Of a stretch of DNA of 64,000 bases, positions 16,867 through 25,170 are shown in pieces; positions within the stretch are counted from its first letter, which is position 1, and each line of letters starts with the position of its first letter. Where the stretch lies: positions 1 to 64,000 of the forward strand of contig CAZPEP010000055.1 in the NCBI GenBank assembly GCA_964585685.1. The letters run 5' to 3'. The notes under the pieces were generated by a model that searched no databases, was not told the DNA's origin, and saw only the letters and a list, made by a program, of their open reading frames with translations. This stretch comes from JALHVH01 sp964585685 (lineage in GTDB: Bacteria > Acidobacteriota > Aminicenantia > Aminicenantales > Saccharicenantaceae). A program made the translations under genes and the position numbers.

Positions 16867-18032
16867 AAACGAAGAAGATCATCATACCCGTCATCATCAC
16901 GGTCGCTCTCGCCCTTGCCGCTGCGTCCTGCAAGAAGGGCCCCGAAGGGGCCAAGGGGAAGGCGGCCGGGAAGAAAGCGGCCTTCGACAGGTCCAAGATT
17001 ACGTTCCCCGTCGAGACCCAACCCGTCGCGCTCCGGTCGCTCGTGTACACCGTAAACGCCGTCGGCTCGGTCGACGCCTTCGAAAAGGTCCAGGTCACGG
17101 CTCGCGTAGCGGGCGTCGTCGACCGCGTCCTCTTCTCGGAAGGGAGCCTCGCCCGGGTCGACCAGGTCCTCGTCGAGATCGAGCCGGAACGCTATAGCCT
17201 GGCGGTCGAGGCGGCCCAGGCTTCCACCGAGAAGGCCGTCGCCTCGCTGGCCGACTCCGAAGCCGGACTCAAGCGCCGGGTGACCGTCATCGACCAGAAC
17301 CCGGGCCTCATCCCCGGCGAAGAAGTGGAGACGTGGCGGACCCGGGTGGCCGTGGCCAAATCCGACGTGGCCCAGACGAAGGCCGCTCTCAACCAGGCCA
17401 AGCTCAACCTCCACGACGCCTACGTCCGGGCACCGTTCTCCGGGATCCTCCAGACCCGGACGGTCCAGACCGGAGCGTACGTCGAGACCGGAACCGTCCT
17501 GGCCACGCTCGTCCGGCGTGATCCCCTGCTCTTGCGGTTTAAGGTCCCCGAACGCGACGCCGTCCGGCTCCGGGCCGGGATGAAGGCGGATTTCCGGGTC
17601 CGGAACACGGAGGCGCAGTTCTCGTCGAAAATCGTCCACGTCGCCGAATCCGCCGACGACAGCACCCGGCTTGTGGCGGTCACCGCCGAGGTCGACGACA
17701 CCCGGGACGAGGCCCTCCGGCCCGGCACGTTCGCCGAGATCGTCGTCCCGGTGAGCAGCGAGCGGACAGCCCCGGTCATCCCGCAGACGGCCATCCGGCC
17801 GTCAGACCGCGGCTTCATCGCCTACGTCATCGAGAACGATGCGGCGGCGGAGCGGATCCTCCAGCTCGGGATGCGGACCGCCGACGGCCAGGTCGAGGTC
17901 CTCTCGGGGCTCAAGCCCGGCGAACGGCTTGTCATCCGCGGGGCCGAGGCCCTGCGCAACGGCGCGCCTGTCAAAGAGACCGCCGCGGAGGCCGCGCCCT
18001 CCCCCGACCGGCCGGTTCCGGGGAAGGATTAG
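16863..18032 (+). CDS. RND efflux periplasmic adaptor lipoprotein
   Basis: The 389-residue protein starts at a GTG overlapping the tolC stop (GTGA). A lipoprotein signal ends at AAASC, so it is probably anchored to a membrane by a lipidated Cys. A lipoyl/biotinyl-like half-motif (VQVTARVAGVVDRVLFSEGSL), a coiled-coil hairpin (about residues 118-185) and the return strand YVRAPFSGILQTRTVQTGAYV follow, then the beta-barrel and membrane-proximal domains typical of AcrA/MdtA proteins. It links the RND pump at 18057 with the TolC channel at 15520. Confidence 0.94.
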   Translation: MKTKKIIIPVIITVALALAAASCKKGPEGAKGKAAGKKAAFDRSKITFPVETQPVALRSLVYTVNAVGSVDAFEKVQVTARVAGVVDRVLFSEGSLARVDQVLVEIEPERYSLAVEAAQASTEKAVASLADSEAGLKRRVTVIDQNPGLIPGEEVETWRTRVAVAKSDVAQTKAALNQAKLNLHDAYVRAPFSGILQTRTVQTGAYVETGTVLATLVRRDPLLLRFKVPERDAVRLRAGMKADFRVRNTEAQFSSKIVHVAESADDSTRLVAVTAEVDDTRDEALRPGTFAEIVVPVSSERTAPVIPQTAIRPSDRGFIAYVIENDAAAERILQLGMRTADGQVEVLSGLKPGERLVIRGAEALRNGAPVKETAAEAAPSPDRPVPGKD

Positions 18033-18056
18033 ACAGGAGAGCCCGGGAGACGAGCC

Positions 18057-21000
18057 ATGAACCTGACAGAAGTATGCGTAAAGAAGCCGGTCTTGGCCTG
18101 GATGCTCATGGCGGCCACCGTGGTCTTCGGACTCGTGGCGGCCACGCGCATCGGCATCAGCCAGTTCCCCGACGTCGACTTCCCGACGATCTCGGTCTCC
18201 GTGGTCTGGGAGGGGGCGGCCCCCGAGGTCATCGAGAACGACATCGTCGAGACGCTCGAAGAGGCCCTGGTCCAGGTCGAAGGCCTCCGGACGATCACCT
18301 CGAGCTCGCGCATGGGCTCGGCCAACATCACCATAGAGCTGGACCTCTCCAGGAACGTCGACCTCGCCCTCCAAGACGTCCAGACGAAAGTCTCCCAGGC
18401 CGCCCGCCACCTGCCCCGGGACATCGACCCTCCCGTCATCTCCAAGTCCAACCCCGAGGACCAGCCCATCCTGATGGTCTCGATGGGCGGCCCGTTCCCG
18501 CCCCGCGTCGTCAGCGATTACGTCCAATACGGCCTGAAGGAGAAGCTCCAGACCATCCCGGGCGTCGGCGAGATCTCGATGATGGGCGTCCAGAACCGCA
18601 ACATCCGCGTCTGGCTCGACGCCGCCCTGCTCGACGAGAAGGGCTTGACCGTCAACGACGTCATCCTGGCCCTCCAGCGCGAGCACGTCGAGCTCCCCGC
18701 CGGGCGGCTCGAGACCCCCGGCCGGGAAGTCAACGTCCGGGTGCTCGGCGAGGCCGTGGACCTCGAAACGCTCCGTCACATCGTCATCCGGGAGATCGGC
18801 GGGAGTCCCCTCTACCTCAGCGACGTGGCCCTCGTCGAGGACGGGTTCGAGGATGTCCGGCGGATGGCCCGCATCAACGGCACGCCCGCCCAAGGCATCG
18901 GCATCAAGAAACAGCGCGGCGCCAACGCCGTCGCCGTGGCCAAGGCGGCCAAAGCGGCCATGGCCGAATACGCCAAGACCCTGCCCGAAGGCTTGACCGT
19001 TAACACGGTCTTCGACTCGACGACGTTCATCGAGGATTCGATCAAGGAGATCCAGCTAGAGCTCTTCCTGTCGGTCCTCCTGACGGCCCTCGTCTGCTGG
19101 ATGTTCCTGGGCTCGCTCTCGAGCACGCTCAACGTCATCCTGGCCATCCCGATGTCCCTGATGGGGACGATCGCCATCATCTATTTCCTCGGGTTCACTT
19201 TCAACACCTTCACCCTCCTCGGCCTGGCCCTGGCCGTGGGCATCGTCGTCGACGACGCCATCATGGTCATGGAGAACATCTTCCGCCACCGGGAGAGCGG
19301 CAAGGGCCTCGTCGCGGCCGCCCTGGAGGGGACCCGCGAGATCGCCTTCGCGGCCCTGGCCGCGACGCTGGCCGTCGTCGCCATCTTCGTCCCGGTCGTT
19401 TTCATCAAGGGGATCATCGGCCGGTTCTTCCTCCAGTTCGGCATCACCCTCTGCCTCGCCGTGCTCCTCTCCTACGTCGAGGCGGTCACCCTGGCCCCGG
19501 CCCGCTGTTCCCAGTTCCTGAAGACGACGAGAGAAGGCCGGACCCGCCTCGGGCGCGTCGTCGACGACAGCTTCCGCTGGCTCGAGCGGAAGTACGCCGT
19601 CGTCCTCCGCCGGAGCCTCAAGCGGCCAGGTCTCATCCTCGTCGGGGCGCTCCTGCTGTTCGCGGCCGCCCTGGCCGTCTTTATAACGATGCGCGCCGAG
19701 TTCGTCCCGTCCCAGGACCTGAGCCGGCTTTCGATCCGGATGCAAACGGCCGTGGGGTCCGACCTGACGGAGACCGATAAGCTCATCCAGAAGGCCGAGG
19801 ACATCGTCGTCAAGCGGCCCGAAGTCACCCAGCTCTACGGCTTCATCGGCGGGTTCAGCGGCGGCGTCAACCAGGGCAACCTGTTCGTGACGATCGTCCC
19901 CCCCAAGCAAAGGAAGCTCAGCCAGGCCGAGCTATCGGCCGTTCTGCGCCGCGAACTCAACGCGATCCCCGGTTTGCGGGCGGTCCTCCAGGACCTCTCC
20001 CAGCAGGGCTTCACAGCCCAGCGCGGTTTCCCGATCGAGTTCTCGGTCCGCGGCTCGAACTGGGACCAGCTCGTCGCGGAGAGCCAGCGGGTCATGGCAA
20101 AGCTCCGCGAGAGCGGCCTCGTCGTCGACCTCGACACCGATTATCAGCTCGGAATGCCCGAGCTCCGGATCGAACCCGACCGGGCCATGGCGGCGGACAT
20201 CGGCGTTTCGATCGACGACCTGGCCACGACGATCAACGCGCTTGTCGGCGGCATCCGGGTGGGGAAATACAGCACGGGGGGACGCCGCATCGACGTCCGT
20301 TTGAAGCTCATGGCCTCCCAGAGGTCGAGGCCCGAGGACATCAGCCGGCTCCAAGTGCGGACGCGCGGAGGCGACCTCGTGCCGTTGTCCTCCCTCGTGA
20401 CGTCGAAGGAGCAGCCGGCCCTCCAGGCCATCACCCGCCGCGACCGGGAGCGGGCCATCACGATCTTCGCGAACGCCGCTCCCGGGCGTTCCCAGAACGA
20501 GGCCATCAAGTACGTCGAGGGCTTGGGCCGGGACATCGCGGTCGGCAACCGCATCGTCCTCGGCGGGGCGAGCGTCGCTTTCCGGGAGTCCATGTCGAGC
20601 CTTCTCTTCGCCATGTTCCTGGGGATCGCCATCGCCTACATGATCCTGGCCTCGCAGTTCAACTCCTTCAAGGACCCCATCACGATCATCACGATCCTTC
20701 CTCTGTCGGTCGCCGGGGCCGCGTTCGCCCTTGTCATGACCGGGCAGAGCCTGAACATCTTCAGCATGATCGGCCTCCTGCTCCTGATGGGGATCGTCAA
20801 GAAGAACTCCATCATCCTCGTCGACTACGCCAACGCCTTCAAGGCCCAGGGATTCAGCCCCCGGGAATCGATGGAGAAGGCCGGGCCCATCAGGCTGAGG
20901 CCCATCCTCATGACGGCCACGGCGACACTGATGGCGGCCATCCCGCCGGCCCTGGGGCTCGGCTCGGGATCCGAGATCCGGACCCCGATGGCCATCGCGG

Positions 21001-21128
21001 TCATCGGCGGGCTGGTCCTATCGACGGCCCTTAGCTTGGTCGTCGTCCCGGCGTTTTACGTCATCGCGGAAAGGGTCAAGACCAGGAACGGGAAGAAGGG
21101 CGCCGGCTCAGTTCAAGAACACAAATAG
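18057..21128 (+). CDS. RND-family inner-membrane efflux transporter (HAE1 type)
   Basis: The 1023-residue protein begins MNLTEVCVKKPVLAWMLM, with the first membrane helix at about 12-30, then a large periplasmic loop starting GISQFPDVDFPTISV, the central helices with paired proton-relay acids D399 and D400 (GIVVDDAIMV), a second periplasmic loop and the C-terminal helices ending near YVIAERVK. Length and layout match AcrB/MdtB-like pumps. HAE1 pumps use the proton gradient to expel hydrophobic compounds. It completes the three-gene operon that starts at 15520. Confidence 0.95.
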   Translation: MNLTEVCVKKPVLAWMLMAATVVFGLVAATRIGISQFPDVDFPTISVSVVWEGAAPEVIENDIVETLEEALVQVEGLRTITSSSRMGSANITIELDLSRNVDLALQDVQTKVSQAARHLPRDIDPPVISKSNPEDQPILMVSMGGPFPPRVVSDYVQYGLKEKLQTIPGVGEISMMGVQNRNIRVWLDAALLDEKGLTVNDVILALQREHVELPAGRLETPGREVNVRVLGEAVDLETLRHIVIREIGGSPLYLSDVALVEDGFEDVRRMARINGTPAQGIGIKKQRGANAVAVAKAAKAAMAEYAKTLPEGLTVNTVFDSTTFIEDSIKEIQLELFLSVLLTALVCWMFLGSLSSTLNVILAIPMSLMGTIAIIYFLGFTFNTFTLLGLALAVGIVVDDAIMVMENIFRHRESGKGLVAAALEGTREIAFAALAATLAVVAIFVPVVFIKGIIGRFFLQFGITLCLAVLLSYVEAVTLAPARCSQFLKTTREGRTRLGRVVDDSFRWLERKYAVVLRRSLKRPGLILVGALLLFAAALAVFITMRAEFVPSQDLSRLSIRMQTAVGSDLTETDKLIQKAEDIVVKRPEVTQLYGFIGGFSGGVNQGNLFVTIVPPKQRKLSQAELSAVLRRELNAIPGLRAVLQDLSQQGFTAQRGFPIEFSVRGSNWDQLVAESQRVMAKLRESGLVVDLDTDYQLGMPELRIEPDRAMAADIGVSIDDLATTINALVGGIRVGKYSTGGRRIDVRLKLMASQRSRPEDISRLQVRTRGGDLVPLSSLVTSKEQPALQAITRRDRERAITIFANAAPGRSQNEAIKYVEGLGRDIAVGNRIVLGGASVAFRESMSSLLFAMFLGIAIAYMILASQFNSFKDPITIITILPLSVAGAAFALVMTGQSLNIFSMIGLLLLMGIVKKNSIILVDYANAFKAQGFSPRESMEKAGPIRLRPILMTATATLMAAIPPALGLGSGSEIRTPMAIAVIGGLVLSTALSLVVVPAFYVIAERVKTRNGKKGAGSVQEHK

Positions 21129-21183
21129 CCAATGGCGTTTAGGGATCGCCTTCGAAGGACTCGGGGACATCCCTCCTGAAGAC

Positions 21184-21252
21184 GCGGATTTTCCCCAGCG
21201 TGGAAAATCCGCTCCGCTTCGGGGCTGCGCTCTCCCCGTCCTGCGGACGGGG
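21184..21252 (+). terminator. Two hairpins after the RND operon
   Basis: The first is a perfect 11-bp stem (GCGGATTTTCC, 21184-21194, pairing with 21202-21212) with a 7-nt loop. The second is an 8-bp stem (CCCCGTCC, 21234-21241, pairing with 21245-21252) with a TGC loop. Neither has a T-tract, so factor-dependent termination or RNA protection is possible. The 246-bp gap also holds repeat A copy 2; no gene is seen. Confidence 0.5.
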
Positions 21253-21285
21253 AACCGTGCCCGCTCCGCCCCTCGACGGCTTCAT

Positions 21286-21319
21286 CCGGGCTATCCCCTC
21301 CGTCCTTCGTGCAGCGATC
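21286..21319. repeat. Dispersed intergenic repeat A, copy 2
   Basis: This 34-bp block differs at 3 positions from 14204-14237, with the same orientation. Both copies also encode the short peptide AARRTEGI on the minus strand, which explains the spurious open frames at each site. Confidence 0.65.
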
Positions 21320-21374
21320 TCGATTGCGATGAGCCAGGGATTCATCTATACTCGCATTCGTGAAGGAGAGGAGC

Positions 21375-22400
21375 ATGCAAAATACCGAGGCTTGGCGAGA
21401 CCTTTCAATCTTCGTTTTGGTCATGATATCGATCACGGTAAATACGGCGGGAGCGCAGACGGTCCGGTACATCCCGAAGCATGACGAGCTGAAGTACACG
21501 TTCGGGGGGCACGCGCCGGTCATGAGCATCAAGTCCGGGACCATCGTCGAAACCTGGACCGAGGACTGCTACGACGGCGTGGTCAAGAGTCCGACAGATG
21601 TCCCTTCGAAGATCATCCCGGCGAACCACGACAACCCGCAGACGGGGCCGTTCTACATCGAGGGCGCGGAGCCGGGCGACGTCCTCGCCGTCCGCATCCT
21701 GAAGCTCGAGCCGGCCCTCCCCTACGGCATCAGCAGTTCGTTCCCCAATTTCGGCGCCCTGAACGCAACGGATTACACGGCCATGCTCCACGAAGCCCTG
21801 CCGGAGAAGGTGTGGTGGTACGACGTGGACAAGGCCAAGGGAACCGTGAGGTTCCGGGCGCTAAAGGGGATACAGACCGCAGACATCCCGATGCGACCGT
21901 TCCTGGGCTGTCTGGGCGTAGCGCCGGCGAGAGGCGAGGTCCGTTGGTCCGTGACGCCGGAGGCCTATGGAGGGAACATGGATTGCCCGGAGGTTTGCGA
22001 AGGCAACACGGTCTCTTTCCCGGTCAACGTCAAGGGCGCGCTCCTCTATTTAGGCGACGGGCACCTCGTCCAGGGCGACGGCGAGATCATCGGCACGGCC
22101 GTCGAGGCGGCGCTTGACGTCCGGCTGAAGGTCGATGTCATCAAGGGCCGGTCGATCTCATGGCCACGCATCGAGAGCGACACGGAGATTATGACCATGG
22201 GCAGTTACCGGCCCCTCGAAGACGCCTACCGCATCGCCCACAAGGGGATGGTCGATTGGCTCGTCGCGGACTACGGATTCGACATGATGGACGCCTACCA
22301 GCTCCTTTCCCAGGTCGGGAAGGCGCAGGTCTCCCAGATCGTCGACCCCAACTACACGGTCCTCGCCCGGTTCCCGAAGACGTATCTGCCCAAGACCTGA
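21375..22400 (+). CDS. Exported acetamidase/formamidase family protein
   Basis: The chosen ATG at 21375 has AAGGAGAGGAGC upstream; the in-frame GTG at 21360 would lie over that ribosome site. The 341-residue product has a hydrophobic signal (IFVLVMISITVNTAGAQ) and FmdA/AmdA family sequence: TGPFYIEGAEPGDVLAVRI, FLGCLGVAP and GGNMDCPEVCEGNTVSFPV. The family hydrolyses short amides to ammonia and a carboxylate. Export is atypical of FmdA, so a periplasmic amide may be the substrate. It is a single-gene unit; the hydrolase at 7434 may share a role in amide nitrogen use, but that is speculation. Confidence 0.9.
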   Translation: MQNTEAWRDLSIFVLVMISITVNTAGAQTVRYIPKHDELKYTFGGHAPVMSIKSGTIVETWTEDCYDGVVKSPTDVPSKIIPANHDNPQTGPFYIEGAEPGDVLAVRILKLEPALPYGISSSFPNFGALNATDYTAMLHEALPEKVWWYDVDKAKGTVRFRALKGIQTADIPMRPFLGCLGVAPARGEVRWSVTPEAYGGNMDCPEVCEGNTVSFPVNVKGALLYLGDGHLVQGDGEIIGTAVEAALDVRLKVDVIKGRSISWPRIESDTEIMTMGSYRPLEDAYRIAHKGMVDWLVADYGFDMMDAYQLLSQVGKAQVSQIVDPNYTVLARFPKTYLPKT

Positions 22401-22485
22401 GCCGGGTCAGCGTTCGCGGGAATCGACGAAGGTTTCGGGACCCAAACGGCGGGTTCCGATCGCCCCCCATCGGCCATCCAGCCGC

Positions 22486-23097
22486 TCAAGTTTTTGTCAT
22501 GTCCAGCGCCCATCGGGCCATATCGGCCAGGGGCGGCTCGTAGGCTTCGAACTTCGCCACGAGCGCCGCAGGGTCCCCATCGACGAGGATCATGGCCCGG
22601 TGTTCGGGCTGGATGAACCGCTCGCTGACGGCCTGGTCGAGGAATTCCAGGAGTCTGTCGAAATATCCGGCCGCGTCGAGGAAACCACAGGGCTTCCGAT
22701 GCATGCCGAGCTGGGCCCAGGTCAGGACTTCGAAGATCTCCTCGATGGTCCCCAGTCCGCCCGGAAGGGCGACGAAGCCGTCGGCAAGCCCGGCCATCAG
22801 GGCCTTGCGCTCGTGCATGGTCTCGACGACGCGCAGATCCCGGATATCGGTGTAGGCCAGCTCCTTCTCGACCATGTCCCTTGGAATGACGCCGATCACC
22901 TCGCCCCCGCCCTCGTGCATGACGCGGGCAACCTCATACATCAGGCCGACACGCCCCCCTCCGTAGACGAGCCCGACGCCGCGGCGGAGCAGTTCCCGGC
23001 CAAGCTCCCGCGCGGCCGCCGCGTATTCCGGCCTCGCCCCGGGGCTCGAGCCGCAAAAAACGCAGAGCCTGCGGACAGCCATGGGCTTGGCGTTCAT
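22486..23097 (-). CDS. LOG-family protein (Rossmann-fold nucleotide phosphoribohydrolase)
   Basis: The 203-residue protein carries the LOG/TIGR00730 signatures LCVFCGSSPGARPEY, LVYGGGRVGLM and ALPGGLGTIEEIFEVLTW (the PGGxGTxxE motif). Family members cleave the N-glycosidic bond of nucleoside monophosphates and release a base, as in cytokinin activation; bacterial versions often act in nucleotide salvage. It is monocistronic on the minus strand. A TATAAT at 23137-23142 on the minus strand precedes the ATG by about 40 nt. Confidence 0.94.
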   Translation of the reverse strand: MNAKPMAVRRLCVFCGSSPGARPEYAAAARELGRELLRRGVGLVYGGGRVGLMYEVARVMHEGGGEVIGVIPRDMVEKELAYTDIRDLRVVETMHERKALMAGLADGFVALPGGLGTIEEIFEVLTWAQLGMHRKPCGFLDAAGYFDRLLEFLDQAVSERFIQPEHRAMILVDGDPAALVAKFEAYEPPLADMARWALDMTKT

Positions 23098-23213
23098 CCC
23101 CCGGCGCCTATTTCCCCCGCCCTCGGGCGCAGCTGATTATAAGCATGATCTTCATTTGGACTCCGCCCTTATGATAACAACCGCCCGAATTTATGCAATC
23201 CCTACGAATGCGA

Positions 23214-23219
23214 TATAAT
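23214..23219 (+). promoter_or_regulatory. -10 box of the aldolase gene
   Basis: A perfect TATAAT lies 27 nt before the ATG at 23247, which has its own AAGGAGGAG ribosome site. No good -35 is visible. Confidence 0.5.
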
Positions 23220-23246
23220 GTCCTTACTAGGTTTCAAGGAGGAGAC

Positions 23247-23996
23247 ATGGACGCGTCCTTCAAAGCGAAACTCGCCGGCGGGGCAAGGCTCGTCGGCACT
23301 ATCCTGACCCTCCCTGCGCCTGAACTCGCTGATATCGCGGCCGGGGCGGGGTTCGACTGGCTCTTCCTCGATATGGAGCACGGACTATTGGACATCGCCG
23401 CCGCCCAGAGGATGGCCCAAGCCGCCGGCGCCTGCCCCTGTCTCATCCGCGTCCCCGCGAACGAGACTGTCTGGATCAAGAAGGCCATGGACATCGGCGC
23501 GGCGGGACTCATCTTCCCCAACATCAAGAGCGCGGAGGAAGCTGCGCGGGCGGTTCGCGAGGCGAAATACCCTCCGGAAGGCGTTCGGAGCGTCGGCATC
23601 GGCCGGGCGCAAGGCTACGGGGCGCGATTCGCGGAATACGTAGAAAAGGCGAACGCCGATACGACCCTCGTCTCCCAGGTCGAGCATATCGACGGCGTCC
23701 GGAATATCGAAGCCATTCTGGGGACGCCGGGCGTGGACGCTGTCTTCGTGGGCCCGTTCGACCTGTCCGCCAGCATGGGCAAGCCCGGATGTATCGGCGA
23801 CGCGGACGTACAGGAGGCCATCGGCATCGTCAGGAAGGCGTGCGCAGCCCGCGGCATCCCCGCCGGCATCTTCGCCCCGGACGAGACGGCCGCCGGATCG
23901 GCCCTTGAACAGGGCTTTTCGTTGGTCTGCGTTGGCATGGACGTCACCCTCTATGGCGGCGCCGCGCGCCAAATCTTGGAAGCACTTAAGCACTAA
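23247..23996 (+). CDS. HpcH/HpaI-family aldolase
   Basis: The ATG at 23247 (MDASFKAKLAGG) follows AAGGAGGAG; an upstream in-frame start adds unrelated residues. The 249-residue TIM-barrel protein has FDWLFLDMEHGLLDI, SQVEHIDGVRNIE and FVGPFDLSASMGKPG, the family's metal-binding Glu/Asp region and phosphate loop. Relatives such as HpaI and GarL cleave 2-keto-3-deoxy acids to pyruvate plus an aldehyde. No partner genes are adjacent, so the substrate is unknown. Confidence 0.92.
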   Translation: MDASFKAKLAGGARLVGTILTLPAPELADIAAGAGFDWLFLDMEHGLLDIAAAQRMAQAAGACPCLIRVPANETVWIKKAMDIGAAGLIFPNIKSAEEAARAVREAKYPPEGVRSVGIGRAQGYGARFAEYVEKANADTTLVSQVEHIDGVRNIEAILGTPGVDAVFVGPFDLSASMGKPGCIGDADVQEAIGIVRKACAARGIPAGIFAPDETAAGSALEQGFSLVCVGMDVTLYGGAARQILEALKH

Positions 23997-24024
23997 TTGA
24001 CAATTCTTTTTAAAAACATAAGAT
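23997..24024 (+). promoter_or_regulatory. Promoter of the GT2-DUF2304 operon
   Basis: TTGACA (23997-24002), starting at the end of the aldolase gene, is followed after 16 nt by TAAGAT (24019-24024) in an A-rich stretch about 40 nt before the glycosyltransferase start. Confidence 0.5.
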
Positions 24025-24064
24025 AAAAAATGCGAATGCCTTTTTTTGTGTGGGGATTGTGAGA

Positions 24065-24775
24065 ATGCGCGCGAGCCTATCCAGAATGCTTGTCATCATT
24101 CCTGCGTACAACGAGGCGGACAGCATCGGGGAATTGATCCGGGACCTGAAAAAGGGAGGCCCGTCGGACGTCCTGGTGATCGACGACGCTTCAACCGACG
24201 GCACCGAGGAGAACGTTCGCAGGGCGGGAGTCCCCTGTATCTCTCTTCCCGTCAATCTGGGGATCGGCGGGGCGGTTCAGACCGGCTTTCGGTATGCCGT
24301 TGAAAACAATTATGATATCGTCATCCAATTGGATGGGGACGGACAGCATGACCCGCGTTATCTCGAGGACCTCGTCCGTCCGATCCTCGAGGACCGGGCG
24401 GATGTGGTCATTGGTTCGCGCTTCGTCCGGAAGGCCGGGTTTCAGTCGAGCCTTCATCGGAGGATGGGGATCCGGGGCCTGCGGGTCCTGATTCGTCTCC
24501 TCTCGGGACACACGATCACCGACTGCACCTCCGGATTCCGCGCCTACAATTCCAGGGCCAACGCTTTTCTCGCGGACAACTACGCCGTTGATTTTCCCGA
24601 ACCCGAAGCGATCATCGCCCTGCTCAAGAGAGGATTTCGCATCCTCGAGGTCCCCGTGATCATGAGAAGCCGGCAGACGGGGAGATCCTCCATCTCGGGG
24701 TGGAAATCGGTTTACTACCTCTATAAGGTTGTCGTCTCCATGGTCATCGAAGCCTTCAGGAGTCCCCATGACTAA
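24065..24775 (+). CDS. Family 2 glycosyltransferase (polyprenyl-phosphate glycosyltransferase type)
   Basis: The family-2 fold is clear: MLVIIPAYNEADSIGELI, LVIDDASTDGT, a donor-binding DGDGQHDP segment and a C-terminal TGRSSISGWKSVYYLYKVV stretch typical of dolichol-phosphate mannosyltransferase-like enzymes. The ATG at 24065 gives 236 residues; GTG at 24050 and ATG at 24086 are alternatives. It would transfer a sugar to polyprenyl phosphate at the membrane. It overlaps the DUF2304 gene by 8 bp, and that gene is followed by a GT-C-like protein, a common trio for supplying and using lipid-linked sugars. Confidence 0.93.
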   Translation: MRASLSRMLVIIPAYNEADSIGELIRDLKKGGPSDVLVIDDASTDGTEENVRRAGVPCISLPVNLGIGGAVQTGFRYAVENNYDIVIQLDGDGQHDPRYLEDLVRPILEDRADVVIGSRFVRKAGFQSSLHRRMGIRGLRVLIRLLSGHTITDCTSGFRAYNSRANAFLADNYAVDFPEPEAIIALLKRGFRILEVPVIMRSRQTGRSSISGWKSVYYLYKVVVSMVIEAFRSPHD

Positions 24776-25154
24776 GATCTCCATCATCTCGACGATCGGA
24801 AGCGTTATATTGCTCATCGTCGTCGTCGGCTTGACCCGCCAGAGAAGGATCCGGGAGCGGTATGCCCTGAACTGGCTGGCCCTGGGCGTCCTCATCCTTG
24901 TCTTTTCGCTGTTCCGAGGACTCCTGGACCTCGCCGCCCGCGCGGTCGGGATCTATTATGCCCCTTCCCTGCTGCTCATACTCGCCATCTTTTTCGGCAT
25001 GGTCATCGGGATCCATTTCACCATGGTCCTCTCGAGATTGACGGACAGCAACAAGAAGCTCGTTCAGGAGGTCGGATTACTTAAGAACAGAGTGGAGCAT
25101 CTCGAGAGATCGCGAATCCCGATAGGGTCGACGCCGATCGGTCCGGGAGCATGA
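24768..25154 (+). CDS. DUF2304 membrane protein
   Basis: The 128-residue protein starts at the ATG at 24768 (MTKISIISTIGSVIL), overlapping the end of the glycosyltransferase. Three predicted membrane helices (about 7-24, 38-58, 63-85) are followed by a short coiled coil (NKKLVQEVGLLKNRVEHLE). The order helix, YALNWL, helix is that of DUF2304 proteins, which usually sit beside polyprenyl-phosphate glycosyltransferases; their exact role is unknown. Confidence 0.88.
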   Translation: MTKISIISTIGSVILLIVVVGLTRQRRIRERYALNWLALGVLILVFSLFRGLLDLAARAVGIYYAPSLLLILAIFFGMVIGIHFTMVLSRLTDSNKKLVQEVGLLKNRVEHLERSRIPIGSTPIGPGA

Positions 25155-25170
25155 TGTCGGGAAAAGACCG

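Noticed and set aside
21139..21345. 68-codon minus-strand frame after the RND operon
   Set aside because: It covers hairpins and repeat A; shared residues with the frame near 14239 come from the repeat, not from a conserved protein.
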